Positions 43,940 through 52,423 of a DNA stretch of 52,423 bases are shown here, one piece after another; within the stretch, counting starts at the first letter, position 1, and every line of letters starts with the position of its first letter. Where the stretch lies: NCBI GenBank assembly GCA_964458415.1, contig CAYWIT010000018.1, forward strand, positions 1 to 52,423. The letters run 5' to 3'. The position numbers and the translations under genes were made by a program. The DNA comes from CAYWIT01 sp964458415 (GTDB lineage: Bacteria > Pseudomonadota > Alphaproteobacteria > Micavibrionales > UBA2020). The notes below the pieces were generated by a model, which made no database searches, was not told the DNA's origin, and was given only the letters and a program-made list of their open reading frames with translations.

Positions 43940-45187
43940 TTAAAACGCTGGGATTCCCGTTATGGCACGACCCAAAATCAGGGCATGGATGTCGTGCGTG
44001 CCTTCGTAGGTATTGACAGCCTCCAGATTCATCGCATGGCGTATGACGTGATATTCGTCGGCAACGCCGTTGCCGCCCAGCATGTCGCGGGCGACGCGGG
44101 CGATGTCAAGGGACTTGCCGCAGTTGTTGCGCTTGAGCAGCGAGATGGCTTCGGGGGCGCAGCGGTTTTCTTCTTTCAGGCGGCCCAGCCGCAAGGCGCC
44201 CTGCAGGCCCAGCGTGATTTCCGTTTGCATGTCGGCCAGCTTTTTCTGGATCAATTGATTGGCGGCGAGCGGGCGGCCAAAGACGATGCGGTCCAGCGTA
44301 TACTGGCGCGCCTGGTGCCAGCAGGCCTCGGCAGCGCCAAGAGAGCCCCAGGCAATGCCGTATCTGGCGTTATTGAGGCAGGAAAAAGGACCAGTCAGGC
44401 CTTTGACCTCGGGGAACTTGTTTTCTTCCGGAACGAAGACATCGTCCATGACGATCTCTCCGGTGATGGAGGCGCGGAGCGAGAATTTACCCTCGATCTT
44501 CGGTGCGGAGAGGCCTTTCATGCCTTTTTCCAGCACGAAGCCGCGAATGTCTCCCGAGTTGCCGCTATTCGCGTCAACTTCTTTGGCCCAGACGACAAAA
44601 ACATCGGCGATGGGGGAATTGGTAATCCACATTTTGGCGCCCTTGAGGAGATAGCCGCCCGCTGTTTTTACCGCGCGGGTTTTCATGGCAGCGGGATCGG
44701 AGCCGCCATCCGGTTCGGTCAGGCCAAAGCAGCCGATCCATTCGCCGGTGGCGAGTTTGGGGAGGTATTTCTTTTTTTGTTCTTCGGTGCCGAAAGCGTA
44801 AATGGGATACATGACCAGCGAGGACTGGACGGAGAGCGCGGAGCGGTAGCCGCTGTCCACGCGTTCGACTTCCCGCGCAATCAGCCCGTAGGAGACATAG
44901 CCGATGCCCGCACAGCCGTAACCTTCGATGGTGCAGCCAAGCAAGCCCAGATCGCCCATTTCATTCATGATCTCGCGGTGAAAAATTTCATGACGGTTGG
45001 CTTCAATGACGCGGGGCATCAATTTGTCCTGTGCGTAGGCGCGGGCGCTGTCGCGGATCATGCGCTCTTCTTCCGTCAGTTGGTCTTCCAGAAACAGCGC
45101 GTCACCCCATTTGAAGGTGGGTTTCAGTTTCGATTTGTCGATCGGTGTTTTCATGGGCGTGACTTTCGCTGCGGTTTGTGCTGACAT
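43940..45187 (-). CDS. gcdH: Glutaryl-CoA dehydrogenase (acyl-CoA dehydrogenase family)
   Basis: The 415-residue FAD enzyme oxidises and decarboxylates glutaryl-CoA to crotonyl-CoA in Lys/Trp degradation. Motifs are GCFGLTEPDGGSDP, WITNSPIADVFVVWAK, the Arg in VFGRPLAANQLIQKKLADM, and the catalytic-base segment NTYEGTHDIHALILGRAITG, which is typical of GcdH. The N-terminal 25 residues are extra, low-complexity and might not be translated if MKTPIDKSK is the start. It is divergent from the small DUF6898-like gene. Confidence 0.92.
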   Translation of the reverse strand: MSAQTAAKVTPMKTPIDKSKLKPTFKWGDALFLEDQLTEEERMIRDSARAYAQDKLMPRVIEANRHEIFHREIMNEMGDLGLLGCTIEGYGCAGIGYVSYGLIAREVERVDSGYRSALSVQSSLVMYPIYAFGTEEQKKKYLPKLATGEWIGCFGLTEPDGGSDPAAMKTRAVKTAGGYLLKGAKMWITNSPIADVFVVWAKEVDANSGNSGDIRGFVLEKGMKGLSAPKIEGKFSLRASITGEIVMDDVFVPEENKFPEVKGLTGPFSCLNNARYGIAWGSLGAAEACWHQARQYTLDRIVFGRPLAANQLIQKKLADMQTEITLGLQGALRLGRLKEENRCAPEAISLLKRNNCGKSLDIARVARDMLGGNGVADEYHVIRHAMNLEAVNTYEGTHDIHALILGRAITGIPAF

Positions 45188-45223
45188 AGGGGCAGTCCTT
45201 GCAAGAGAGGGGATGGGGAAAAT

Positions 45224-45439
45224 ATGACAGAAAACAAGCGTGGAAACAAGCTGGCGGGACGTGAGGTTATTTTTGAGTTTCGCCCGGTGGGCGGTATTAT
45301 GCGCGTTTCGGCAATGGATACGGCAACGATGACGGAGATTGTTATCCAGTGTCCGGCAAGTGCTGGCGAAACGGCGTTCAAGCAGAACGCGCTGTCACGG
45401 CTGGAGTATGTCCTTAAAAAGAACGGCCTCTTGAAATAG
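45224..45439 (+). CDS. Conserved small alphaproteobacterial protein (DUF6898-like)
   Basis: The 71-residue product reads REVIFEFRPVGGIMRVSAMDTATMTEIVIQCPASAGETAFKQNALSRLEYVLKK, the pattern of a small conserved hypothetical protein of alphaproteobacteria. No signal or membrane segment is present. GGGGA precedes the ATG. It sits 36 bp from divergent gcdH. Function unknown; the family name is from memory. Confidence 0.7.
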   Translation: MTENKRGNKLAGREVIFEFRPVGGIMRVSAMDTATMTEIVIQCPASAGETAFKQNALSRLEYVLKKNGLLK

Positions 45440-45462
45440 CAATATGAAAAACAAAGGATATG

Positions 45463-45491
45463 TTGACGGGCGGGATTGTTTTTCGTATTAA
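45463..45491 (+). promoter_or_regulatory. Promoter for the ankyrin gene
   Basis: TTGACG (45463–45468) and TATTAA (45486–45491) are 17 nt apart, about 35 nt before the ATG at 45527. Confidence 0.6.
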
Positions 45492-45526
45492 TTACACAAT
45501 CAATAACATTTTTGAAATAAAATAGC

Positions 45527-46492
45527 ATGACCCCCGAGGAGCACATCTCAACTGGCAACGATGAGGCCGGACTTCGCCTGCTACAGGCCGTTGTGGCCTG
45601 CAGGGTGACGGATGTGCGCGTTTTGTTACGGCAGGGGGCCTCGCCACAAGCTCGGACGGCAGAAGGAAAATCGGCCCTGCATCTGATTATGCAGAGCAAG
45701 GATTACGGGATGCCCACGAATGTGGGGCGGGATCTCTTGGCTATTTTCCTCAATAATGGCCTGGATATCAATACGCCGGATTTAAAAGGAGTGACGGCAC
45801 TGCATTTGGTGGCATTGGATACCACTGGTACGGTTATCAGAAACAAGCTGGAGGATTTGCTGAATTTTGGCGCCGATATCCATGTCCGTGATCATCAGGG
45901 GCAGACGCCGTTGCATTATGCCGCCACGATTAAATCGGCAGTGGCGTTGAAGCTTCTGATCGAGCGTGGGGCCGATGTCAACGCGCTGGATAACGCAAAA
46001 CGCGCGCCGCTACATTATGCAGCCGTGCGCGGCGATGCCGAGATGATCAAGATTTTGCTTGCGGCGGGGGCGCATGTAAACATCCTGTCAGATAGCGGAA
46101 GGTTTCCGTGGCGCTATGCCGAGGAAGCGGGGCATGATTATCTTGCCCAATGCCTGAAAGCCGAAGGGCGAAAGCAGCGGCAGGCGGTGGAAAAAAAGAA
46201 GGCTGCCGTCGAGCCATGGACCCTGCTGGCAGAGGACAAGATTGCGCATACGACCGTCGAAAAGCAGATTGGGTACAGGCTGACGGAGATTTTTAATTTC
46301 AGTTCGCGGGTTTACACAAAGATTGCCCGTAATCTGCAAAGCGGCGCGGAGGGGGTAATGGAGAAAAGTTTTGATGAATTCTCCGATAAAACGATGATCG
46401 AGAATGCGCATGATAACCTGACCCGGCTGGGTGGAGCGGCAGATCGGAATTTGATTCATTACAGGTGTGTAGATAAACCCACAAGAAAGTAA
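45527..46492 (+). CDS. Ankyrin-repeat protein
   Basis: The 321-residue product contains about five ankyrin repeats between residues 14 and 205, the clearest being GQTPLHYAATIKSAVALKLLIERGADVNALD and RAPLHYAAVRGDAEMIKILLAAGAHVNILS. The C-terminal ~110 residues are charged and helical, without repeats (KRQAVEKKKAAVEPWTLL, EKQIGYRLTEIFNFSSRVYTKIARNL). No signal peptide is seen. Ankyrin repeats mediate protein binding; the partner is unknown. It has its own promoter. Confidence 0.88.
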   Translation: MTPEEHISTGNDEAGLRLLQAVVACRVTDVRVLLRQGASPQARTAEGKSALHLIMQSKDYGMPTNVGRDLLAIFLNNGLDINTPDLKGVTALHLVALDTTGTVIRNKLEDLLNFGADIHVRDHQGQTPLHYAATIKSAVALKLLIERGADVNALDNAKRAPLHYAAVRGDAEMIKILLAAGAHVNILSDSGRFPWRYAEEAGHDYLAQCLKAEGRKQRQAVEKKKAAVEPWTLLAEDKIAHTTVEKQIGYRLTEIFNFSSRVYTKIARNLQSGAEGVMEKSFDEFSDKTMIENAHDNLTRLGGAADRNLIHYRCVDKPTRK

Positions 46493-46564
46493 AAACTCTA
46501 AAAGAAGATTTTTAGGGTTCAGGCTCAATTTAACCAGAAGCAGGGCTTTGCTGCCCAGCATACG

Positions 46565-47071
46565 TTAGTGATTGTCAGACTTTGTAAGGCGGTCCATTAT
46601 GGCGAACATCACGCCGGAAATTACAAACGTGAGATGCAAACCGAGTTTCCAAGCCAACTCGTTCTGTGTGTAGGCACTGACGTTAACGAATACCTTTAAG
46701 AGTTCAATGCCGGAAATGGCAACAATAGATCCAATCACCTTTATTTTTAGATCGGAAAAGCTGACGTGCCCCATCCAGTCAGGCCGGTCTTTGGAGTCAC
46801 CGGTCTCGATTTTTGAAATAAAGTTTTCATAGCCAGCAAAAATTATAATAAGCAGCAGGTTAGCCACCAGCGTTACATCCACCAGCGTAAGCACGCCCAC
46901 CATCACATCTCCGCCCGTACCGGTGATAACGATTGGGAGCAGGTTGATAAACTCCTTGATGAATTTAAACAAAAGCAGGGTTATAGCGGCAACCAGGCCA
47001 ATATAGAAAGGGGTCAACAGCCAGCGGCTTGCGAACATAAAGTTTTCAAGGAGACGTTCAATTTTATGCAT
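46565..47071 (-). CDS. yqhA: UPF0114/YqhA-family membrane protein
   Basis: The 168-residue product has the family pattern: ENFMFASRWLLTPFYIGLV, four membrane helices, VDVTLVANLLLIIIFAGYENFIS and a conserved DWMGHVSFSDLKIK loop. Function is unknown. It is a single gene, divergent from rpiB across a 199-bp spacer that holds no further gene. Confidence 0.9.
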   Translation of the reverse strand: MHKIERLLENFMFASRWLLTPFYIGLVAAITLLLFKFIKEFINLLPIVITGTGGDVMVGVLTLVDVTLVANLLLIIIFAGYENFISKIETGDSKDRPDWMGHVSFSDLKIKVIGSIVAISGIELLKVFVNVSAYTQNELAWKLGLHLTFVISGVMFAIMDRLTKSDNH

Positions 47072-47270
47072 GATATGACGTGCCAGACCTATTTTGAATG
47101 GGGGTTTGTTTGTTCGGGGGAAGCTAGAGCTAATTAAGCGTTTGTCAAGATGTGCTGGCGCTATTTTTAAATATGTAAATTCTTTTTTGTATAAAGCTCT
47201 GGAGCATACCCACTATATCTGGTATAGAAGGCGCGAGTATAACTCTGACTGGGACAAACCTGTGCCGGAT

Positions 47271-47723
47271 ATGACAAAGAAAATAGCGATTGCCTCCGAC
47301 CACGCCGGATTTCAGATGAAATCACGGTTGTCCGATATATTGCGCGCAGAGGGATATCAGGTCATTGATTTGGGGGCGCCGAGCGAAGAACGTGTGGATT
47401 ATCCCGATTATGCCGCAATGCTGGCACAAACCATCGCCGCCGGAGATGTCAAACAAGGTGTCGCTCTTTGCGGCAGCGGTATCGGCATCAGCATTGCGCT
47501 GAACCGAAATCCGGCGGTGCGGGCGGCGCTTTGTCATGATGTGACTTCGGCGCGGCTTGCCCGCCTGCATAACGATGCGAATGTGCTGGTGCTCGGGGCA
47601 CGGCTGATCGGTGCGGATGTTGCGGAGGAATGTTTGCGGGTTTTTCTGGCGACGGCGTTTGAAGGCGGGCGCCATGCGGTGCGGGTAGAAAAGCTCGGGG
47701 CGTGCTGCGGGGGTGTAAAATGA
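47271..47723 (+). CDS. rpiB: Ribose-5-phosphate isomerase B
   Basis: The 150-residue product has the RpiB/LacAB fold signatures: IAIASDHAGFQMK (residues 4–16), YPDYAAMLAQ and the catalytic Cys loop GVALCGSGIGISIALNRNPAVRAALCHD. It interconverts ribose-5-phosphate and ribulose-5-phosphate in the pentose phosphate pathway. The start at 47271 matches the family; in-frame upstream codons from 47094 are not conserved-looking. Its stop overlaps the glyA start (ATGA). Confidence 0.94.
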   Translation: MTKKIAIASDHAGFQMKSRLSDILRAEGYQVIDLGAPSEERVDYPDYAAMLAQTIAAGDVKQGVALCGSGIGISIALNRNPAVRAALCHDVTSARLARLHNDANVLVLGARLIGADVAEECLRVFLATAFEGGRHAVRVEKLGACCGGVK

Positions 47724-49030
47724 CGATTGCGCAAAAGAAAGAAACGGCCATGACAAACGCTTTTTTTGAACGGGATCTCCGTGATTCCGATCCGGAAATT
47801 TTTTCTGCTGTTCGCTGCGAGCTTGGCCGTCAGCAGGAGCAGATTGAGCTGATTGCTTCGGAAAACATAGTCTCGCGCGCGGTATTGCAAGCGCAGGGCT
47901 CGGTGCTGACCAATAAATATGCCGAAGGCTATCCCGGCAAGCGTTATTACGGCGGCTGTGAATTTGTCGATGTTGCAGAGCAACTCGCGATTGATCGCGT
48001 GTGCAAATTATTCGGCGTGAAATTCGCCAATGTGCAGCCGCATTCCGGGGCACAGGCCAATCAGGCGGTATTCCTGTCCCTGCTAGCGCCGGGGGATACG
48101 ATTTTGGGACAAGCCCTTTCCGCAGGCGGTCACTTGACGCACGGCGCCAAGCCGAACCTGTCCGGCAAATGGTTTAATGCGGTGCAATACGGTGTGCGGC
48201 AGGAAGATGCCTTGCTGGATATGGAGGAAGTCGAGCGTCTGGCGCAGGAACACAAACCGAAATTGATTGTTGCGGGGGCTTCGGCTTATCCGCGCCAGAT
48301 TGATTTTGCGCGGTTCCGCCAGATTGCGGATTCTGTCGGGGCTTATTTCATGGTGGATATGGCGCATTATGCGGGGCTGATCGCAGCGGGCCTGTACACT
48401 TCGCCCGTGCCGCATGCGCATGTCGTGACGTCAACCACGCACAAGACCCTGCGGGGGCCGCGCGGCGGTATTATCCTGACGAATGACGAGGAACTCCACA
48501 AGAAAATAAATTCAGCCGTGTTTCCCGGATTGCAGGGCGGGCCGTTGGAACATGTCATCGCCGCCAAGGCCGTCGCTTTTGGCGAGGCGCTGCAGCCATC
48601 GTTCAGGATTTATGCGCAGGCGGTGCTGGATAACGCGCGGATGCTGGCCGCGACCCTCAAGGCGGGCGGGCTGGATATTGTCTCCGGCGGGACGGACTGT
48701 CATTTGTTGCTGGTGGACCTGCGCCCGAAAGGCTTGACGGGACGCGCGGCGGAAATCAGCCTCGAACACGCCCGCATGACCTGTAATAAAAACGCGATTC
48801 CTTTTGATCCGCAAAAGCCGATGGTCACTTCCGGTATTCGTGTCGGCAGTCCCGCCGCTACGACGCGCGGCTTTGGCGTGGCGGAGTTCAAAACTGTTGG
48901 CCAGTATATGGTCGAGGTTTTGGACGGTCTTGCGAAAAACGGCGCGGAAGGAAACGCCGCTGTTGAAAAATCCGTGGCCGAGCGTGTGCTGACGCTTTGC
49001 CGCCAGTTCCCGATTTACCCGATGGAATGA
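47720..49030 (+). CDS. glyA: Serine hydroxymethyltransferase
   Basis: This PLP enzyme converts serine and tetrahydrofolate to glycine and 5,10-methylene-THF. The 436-residue product carries ELIASENIVS, EGYPGKRYYGGCEFVD and the Schiff-base Lys in TSTTHKTLRGPRGG. The ATG at 47720 overlaps the rpiB stop and has GGGGGTG upstream; MTNAFFERD at 47750 is an alternative start. The operon rpiB–glyA–nrdR–nusB is a common alphaproteobacterial order. Confidence 0.97.
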   Translation: MTIAQKKETAMTNAFFERDLRDSDPEIFSAVRCELGRQQEQIELIASENIVSRAVLQAQGSVLTNKYAEGYPGKRYYGGCEFVDVAEQLAIDRVCKLFGVKFANVQPHSGAQANQAVFLSLLAPGDTILGQALSAGGHLTHGAKPNLSGKWFNAVQYGVRQEDALLDMEEVERLAQEHKPKLIVAGASAYPRQIDFARFRQIADSVGAYFMVDMAHYAGLIAAGLYTSPVPHAHVVTSTTHKTLRGPRGGIILTNDEELHKKINSAVFPGLQGGPLEHVIAAKAVAFGEALQPSFRIYAQAVLDNARMLAATLKAGGLDIVSGGTDCHLLLVDLRPKGLTGRAAEISLEHARMTCNKNAIPFDPQKPMVTSGIRVGSPAATTRGFGVAEFKTVGQYMVEVLDGLAKNGAEGNAAVEKSVAERVLTLCRQFPIYPME

Positions 49031-49036
49031 CAGAAA

Positions 49037-49510
49037 ATGAGATGTCCTTTTTGTTCACATGAAGATACGCAGGTCAAGGATTCCCGCCCGACGGAGGATA
49101 GCGCCGCTATCCGGCGGCGGCGGGAATGTCCCGGCTGTGATGCGCGTTTCACGACTTTCGAGCGCGTGCAGCTGCGCGAACTGGTGATTATCAAGAGCGA
49201 TGGGCGCCGTGAATTGTTCGAGCGCGAGAAGTTGTTGCGGTCCCTTAAAATCGCGCTGCAAAAGCGGCCGGTCGAGACGGAAGCCGTTGAGCGGGCAGCC
49301 AATGATATCGTGCGTGAACTGGAACAGTCCGGTGATACGGATATCTCCGCCAAAATGATCGGTGAAAAGGCGATGCAGATTCTGTCGAAGCTTGATCCCG
49401 TTGCTTATGTCCGTTATGCCTCGGTTTACAAGGATTTTCGTGAAGTGGACGATTTTAACACCTTTCTGGGCGATCTCGGGAATGGATTTAAAAAAACGGG
49501 GAGCGTGTAA
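49037..49510 (+). CDS. nrdR: Transcriptional repressor NrdR
   Basis: The 157-residue product has an N-terminal zinc ribbon (Cys3, Cys6, Cys31, Cys34) and an ATP-cone (VIIKSDGRRELFEREKLLRSLKIALQKRP). NrdR senses ATP/dATP and represses ribonucleotide reductase genes. Its TAA shares a base with the nusB ATG. Confidence 0.97.
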   Translation: MRCPFCSHEDTQVKDSRPTEDSAAIRRRRECPGCDARFTTFERVQLRELVIIKSDGRRELFEREKLLRSLKIALQKRPVETEAVERAANDIVRELEQSGDTDISAKMIGEKAMQILSKLDPVAYVRYASVYKDFREVDDFNTFLGDLGNGFKKTGSV

Positions 49511-50037
49511 TGGTTGTCAAGCGGGCCGATCCGGACAAGGTCTTTAAAAAAGCCGCGCCGCGCGGGCCGGAAAAACCGGCTGTTAAAAAAACGGCAGGGT
49601 CTGCCAAGGCACGTAAAACGGCGGCTCGTCTGGCGGCAGTGCAGGTGCTTTACCAGATGCGGCTGAACAATCAGGACGCGGATTCCGCCGTGCGCGAATA
49701 TATCGACCACCGCAGCGGGTTCAATATTGATGGGGACGTTCTGGTTCCGGCGGATCAAGAGCTGCTGATCGATATTATCAAGGGTCTGCAGAAACGCTGG
49801 GAAGATGTAGACGCGATGGTTTCCGCCGCTCTGGCCGCCGGAAAAAAGACCGAGGTTGAAACGCTGCTGGAGTGCATTTTACGTGCCGGCGCTTATGAGC
49901 TTCTGGCGCATGGCAAGGTGGATACCGGCGTGATTATCCATGACTATCTCAACGTGGCGGCGGGTTTTTATGATGGGGCGGAGCCCAAGCTTGTCAATGC
50001 CGTTCTTGACCGCATTGCTAAAACGGTCAGGGAATAG
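49510..50037 (+). CDS. nusB: Transcription antitermination factor NusB
   Basis: The 175-residue product has a basic Lys/Ala/Pro-rich extension of about 34 residues, then the all-helical NusB domain: ARLAAVQVLYQM, ECILRAGAYELLAHGKVDTGVIIHDYLNVAAGFYDGAEPKLVNAVLDRIAKTVR. With S10 it binds boxA in rRNA leaders. It follows nrdR directly; the riboflavin genes often placed between them are absent. Confidence 0.95.
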   Translation: MVVKRADPDKVFKKAAPRGPEKPAVKKTAGSAKARKTAARLAAVQVLYQMRLNNQDADSAVREYIDHRSGFNIDGDVLVPADQELLIDIIKGLQKRWEDVDAMVSAALAAGKKTEVETLLECILRAGAYELLAHGKVDTGVIIHDYLNVAAGFYDGAEPKLVNAVLDRIAKTVRE

Positions 50038-50082
50038 TTTTTAATTTTTTTGTGCGTGAACAACCATAGGGAGGGAACTCAT

Positions 50083-51153
50083 ATGGCGATGTTGGATCAT
50101 TTTCTGGAGATGCAGGTCTGGGGAAATACTCTGGCGGCATGGGGCGTGGCCTTGATGGTTGCGGCGGGTATCGCCGCCGGGATCTATTTTGCCCGGGCGG
50201 TGGTGCTGGCAAGATTGCATCTTTTTGCGGATCGGGGGCTGTTGCCATTTTTTGTCGTTGTGATACTGGATGTCCTTCGCAATGAAACCAGAGCCCTTGT
50301 TATTTTTGTTGTCGCGCTTTTTATAGCCGGACAAACGCTGGCCCTGCCTGAAAATATTGCAGCTGCTTTGCGGCATGTCGTGACGTTTGCCCTGATCCTG
50401 CAAGCTGCACTCTGGCTGACGGCGGCCTTTTCCTTGTGGATCAGCGAGCATCGCCGCCGGATCCTTCTGCAGAATCCGGGCGCGGCGGGCAGTGTCGGGG
50501 TCATGAAGTTTATCGTCTATCTGCTCATCTGGGCGACGGCATTATTGCTTTTTCTGGACAGTCTGGGGGTCAATATTACGGCGCTGGCTGCGGGGCTGGG
50601 GATCGGCGGCGTGGCTGTTGCGCTGGCGCTGCAAAGCATTCTGGGAGACTTGTTTTCTTCCTTGACAATCGTTCTCGACAAACCCTTCGTCGTGGGGGAT
50701 TTCGTGAACCTTGGCGAGCATATGGGGACGATTGAAAGCGTGGGGCTTAAAACCACGCGTATTCGCAGTTTGTCCGGTGAGCAGATCATACTTTCCAATT
50801 CGGATCTTTTATCCAGCCGGATCAGGAATTTTGGGCGTATGCAGGAAAGGAGGATCGTTTTTTCTTTGGGCGTGACCTATGATACGCCGCGGGAAAAATT
50901 GAAAATGATCCCGCAGATTATCCGTGAAAGCATTGCTGCTGCCGGCAATACCCGTTTCGACCGCTCGCATTTCAAGGCCTATGGCGCGTTCAGTCTGGAC
51001 TTTGAAAGTGTTTATTACGTCGGAACGGCGGAGTTCAACGCATACATGGATATTCAGCAGAATATCAATTTTCTTATTCATGAAAGGTTCGAGCAGGAGG
51101 GGATACACTTTGCCTTTCCGACGCAGACGGTTTTTGTGCATCAGGCGGCTTAA
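50083..51153 (+). CDS. MscS-family mechanosensitive channel
   Basis: The 356-residue product has four or five membrane helices. The pore-lining helix and beta-domain signature is ALAAGLGIGGVAVALALQSILGDLFSSLTIVLDKPFVVGDFV, followed by GTIESVGLKTTRIRSLSGEQIILSNSDLLSS. The C-terminal alpha/beta vestibule ends at FAFPTQTVFVH. It opens under hypo-osmotic shock. The ATG at 50083 follows GGGAGGG; an in-frame start 33 nt earlier is not supported. It converges on the last RluA gene with no spacer. Confidence 0.94.
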   Translation: MAMLDHFLEMQVWGNTLAAWGVALMVAAGIAAGIYFARAVVLARLHLFADRGLLPFFVVVILDVLRNETRALVIFVVALFIAGQTLALPENIAAALRHVVTFALILQAALWLTAAFSLWISEHRRRILLQNPGAAGSVGVMKFIVYLLIWATALLLFLDSLGVNITALAAGLGIGGVAVALALQSILGDLFSSLTIVLDKPFVVGDFVNLGEHMGTIESVGLKTTRIRSLSGEQIILSNSDLLSSRIRNFGRMQERRIVFSLGVTYDTPREKLKMIPQIIRESIAAAGNTRFDRSHFKAYGAFSLDFESVYYVGTAEFNAYMDIQQNINFLIHERFEQEGIHFAFPTQTVFVHQAA

Positions 51154-51843
51154 CTATATTATATATTGATGCCAGAAATCATCCGTCGGCGCTTCAATGC
51201 TGACAGGCGGCTGGTCCGGATAGAGCGGAATTTCAATCGCGCGGGCATGCAGATAGAGGCGGGGAAATTCTGCGGTACGTTCCTCTTGCGGCCCATAGAG
51301 CCAGTCGCCGACAATCGGGCAGCCAAGCGACTGCAGATGGACGCGGATCTGATGGGTGCGCCCCGTGCGCGGTTTCAGCTCGATCAGGGCGCGGTTGTCC
51401 GGCAGATGTTTCAGGATTTTATAATCGGTGAGGGCTTCTTGTGCGCTGTCCTGTCCGCGCAAGGCAGGTTGCATGCTCCAACCTTTGGGGAGTTTGATTT
51501 TGACAAGCGGGATGTCGATGGTTCCGGATTCCGCTGATGGAGCGCCTTCCGTGATTGCCCAATAGGTTTTTTTGATTTGTCCCGTTTCAAACAGGCGTCC
51601 CAGTTTTTTTAGGGCGCGTAGGTTACGACCAAGGATAAGGCAGCCGCTGGTATCCCGGTCCAGCCGATGGGCCAGTTTGGGCGTTTCCTTGTAGCCGAAA
51701 CGCAGGGCATTAAAATAATCCTCGAGGTTTTCGCCCCCGCTTGGTCCCGCATGCACAGGAATGCCCGCGGGCTTGTCGAGGACAATCATCAGGGCGTCTT
51801 TGTAGAGAATTCTTTGTGCCAGATTTTCTGAAGTGAATGCCAT
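51154..51843 (-). CDS. RluA-family pseudouridine synthase (second)
   Basis: The 229-residue product has LDKPAGIPVHAGPSGG, catalytic HRLDRDTSGCLILGRN, and PRTGRTHQIRVHLQSLGCPIVGDWLYG. No S4 domain is present. It differs clearly from the copy at 43.2 kb, so they should have different targets; the likely ones are 23S rRNA or tRNA uridines. It probably has its own promoter in the 123-bp divergent spacer. Confidence 0.9.
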   Translation of the reverse strand: MAFTSENLAQRILYKDALMIVLDKPAGIPVHAGPSGGENLEDYFNALRFGYKETPKLAHRLDRDTSGCLILGRNLRALKKLGRLFETGQIKKTYWAITEGAPSAESGTIDIPLVKIKLPKGWSMQPALRGQDSAQEALTDYKILKHLPDNRALIELKPRTGRTHQIRVHLQSLGCPIVGDWLYGPQEERTAEFPRLYLHARAIEIPLYPDQPPVSIEAPTDDFWHQYII

Positions 51844-51903
51844 TCTTTGTTATCTAATTGATTTTAAAAGATCTTTCAAGCTCGTTTTTGGGTTAAAAAA
51901 CTT

Positions 51904-51932
51904 TTGACATAATATTAATATTATATTATAGT
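51904..51932 (+). promoter_or_regulatory. Near-consensus sigma-70 promoter
   Basis: TTGACA (51904–51909) and TATAGT (51927–51932) are 17 nt apart in a very AT-rich stretch, about 35 nt before the ATG at 51967. Confidence 0.7.
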
Positions 51933-51966
51933 ATTGTGATGATGAAATAAAACAGGGTGTCCGAAC

Positions 51967-52335
51967 ATGTCTATAAACGTTCACAAGCAAAACATTAAAT
52001 TCCTGCTTGATTTACGCGGGGAATTTCTTGAGGTGGCGGCAAAGTCTGCAGGCGGTGTGTCTGATGCGCAAGCCCCCTACCTGAATCTTGCTTATGCCGA
52101 AACAATCAGCCATGCGCTTGATCTGATGGATCGCGGATTTTATCAGGAGGCTCTTGCCCCACTGAAAAAAATCGAGACTGTCTTTAACCAGCAGGCGCAG
52201 GCAGAAACGAGCGAGAGTACAAAAATTTTTGGCATGGTGCTCGATTTTGGTAATAAGGGTTCACCTGCGCGGGGCAGCGTTTTTGAAGAAAAAGCGCAAC
52301 GCATGAGAGAAATCCAGGCCAGTTTGGTCCTGTAG
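51967..52335 (+). CDS. Small helical protein, function unknown
   Basis: The 122-residue product has no signal peptide or membrane segment and looks mostly helical: NIKFLLDLRGEFLEVAAKS, AYAETISHALDLMDRGFYQEALAPLKKIETVF, with a charged C-terminus (FEEKAQRMREIQ). The middle recalls a single TPR-like helical pair, but I recognise no family. It has a strong own promoter. The 88 bp that follow to the window edge show no further gene. Confidence 0.65.
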   Translation: MSINVHKQNIKFLLDLRGEFLEVAAKSAGGVSDAQAPYLNLAYAETISHALDLMDRGFYQEALAPLKKIETVFNQQAQAETSESTKIFGMVLDFGNKGSPARGSVFEEKAQRMREIQASLVL

Positions 52336-52423
52336 TTTTATCGAGAATGGAAGTACGCTATGACACTTTATTGTAATCCCCCCATTTTTAGAGGGCTCCG
52401 TCAGTAGAACGGTTAGGTAGTTC

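Noticed and set aside
43985..45184. 399-codon open frame antisense to glutaryl-CoA dehydrogenase
   Set aside because: Covers almost the same span as gcdH; low-complexity Gly/Phe/Ala sequence with no family resemblance.
52336..52423. Short reading frame from ATG about 52360
   Set aside because: It stops after about 15 codons before the window edge; no support as a gene.

Overview
This window is chromosomal DNA from an alphaproteobacterium. The evidence is the order tRNA-Trp–secE–nusG–rplK–rplA–rplJ–rplL–rpoB–rpoC, an alphaproteobacterial-type glutamate–cysteine ligase, a ComEC with a degenerate C-terminal domain, and CtrA-like and Fur-like sites. Several long pilin-like secreted proteins recall Micavibrio-type lineages, but that placement is a guess from memory and the sequence does not prove it.

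Layout. 1–3.3 kb: the 5' part of secA (minus strand), a periplasmic parvulin foldase and a small lipoprotein. 3.4–8.3 kb: an operon of three large type IV prepilin-like proteins (minus strand). 8.5–13.1 kb: a CYTH triphosphatase, then a tightly packed operon of two small pilin-like anchored paralogues, a polytopic membrane protein and apolipoprotein N-acyltransferase (lnt). 13.3–25.5 kb: tRNA-Trp and the secE-to-rpoC transcription/translation block, closed by a strong terminator. The usual rpsL–rpsG–fusA genes do not follow.

25.6–31.9 kb is the accessory region. A 1208-residue multidomain lectin-like surface protein is surrounded by three toxin–antitoxin modules: MntA/HepT (the toxin is frameshifted), BrnT/BrnA and ParD/ParE. 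A 26–27 bp repeat, which in the big gene encodes the last residues Cys-Ile-Glu-Gln-stop, recurs after each of the BrnTA and MntA/HepT modules. The array therefore reads gene–repeat–TA–repeat–TA–repeat, like a cassette array.

31.9–52.4 kb is mostly housekeeping: ubiA, rsmE, gshA, gltX, comEC, a DUF2061 gene behind a perfect Fur-type palindrome, a second tandem pair of the small pilin-like paralogues, a zincin-like protein with an altered HExxH, phhB, an SDR, a Sel1 protein, tRNA-Arg(CCT), two RluA-family pseudouridine synthases, glutaryl-CoA dehydrogenase, an ankyrin protein, yqhA, the operon rpiB–glyA–nrdR–nusB(–mscS), and small uncharacterised proteins.

How the genes work together. At least eight proteins in three places carry pilin- or pseudopilin-like N-termini: three with a canonical G|(F/Y)xxxE motif, and five with a related hydrophobic segment lacking Glu+5. 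Their bodies are large and cysteine-rich. This suggests one pilus or pseudopilus-type export/adhesion apparatus whose assembly ATPase, prepilin peptidase and secretin lie elsewhere. The linkage to lnt, the CtrA-like box upstream of the prepilin operon and the lectin-like giant fit an envelope/adhesion theme. That link is inference. The individual housekeeping assignments are secure.
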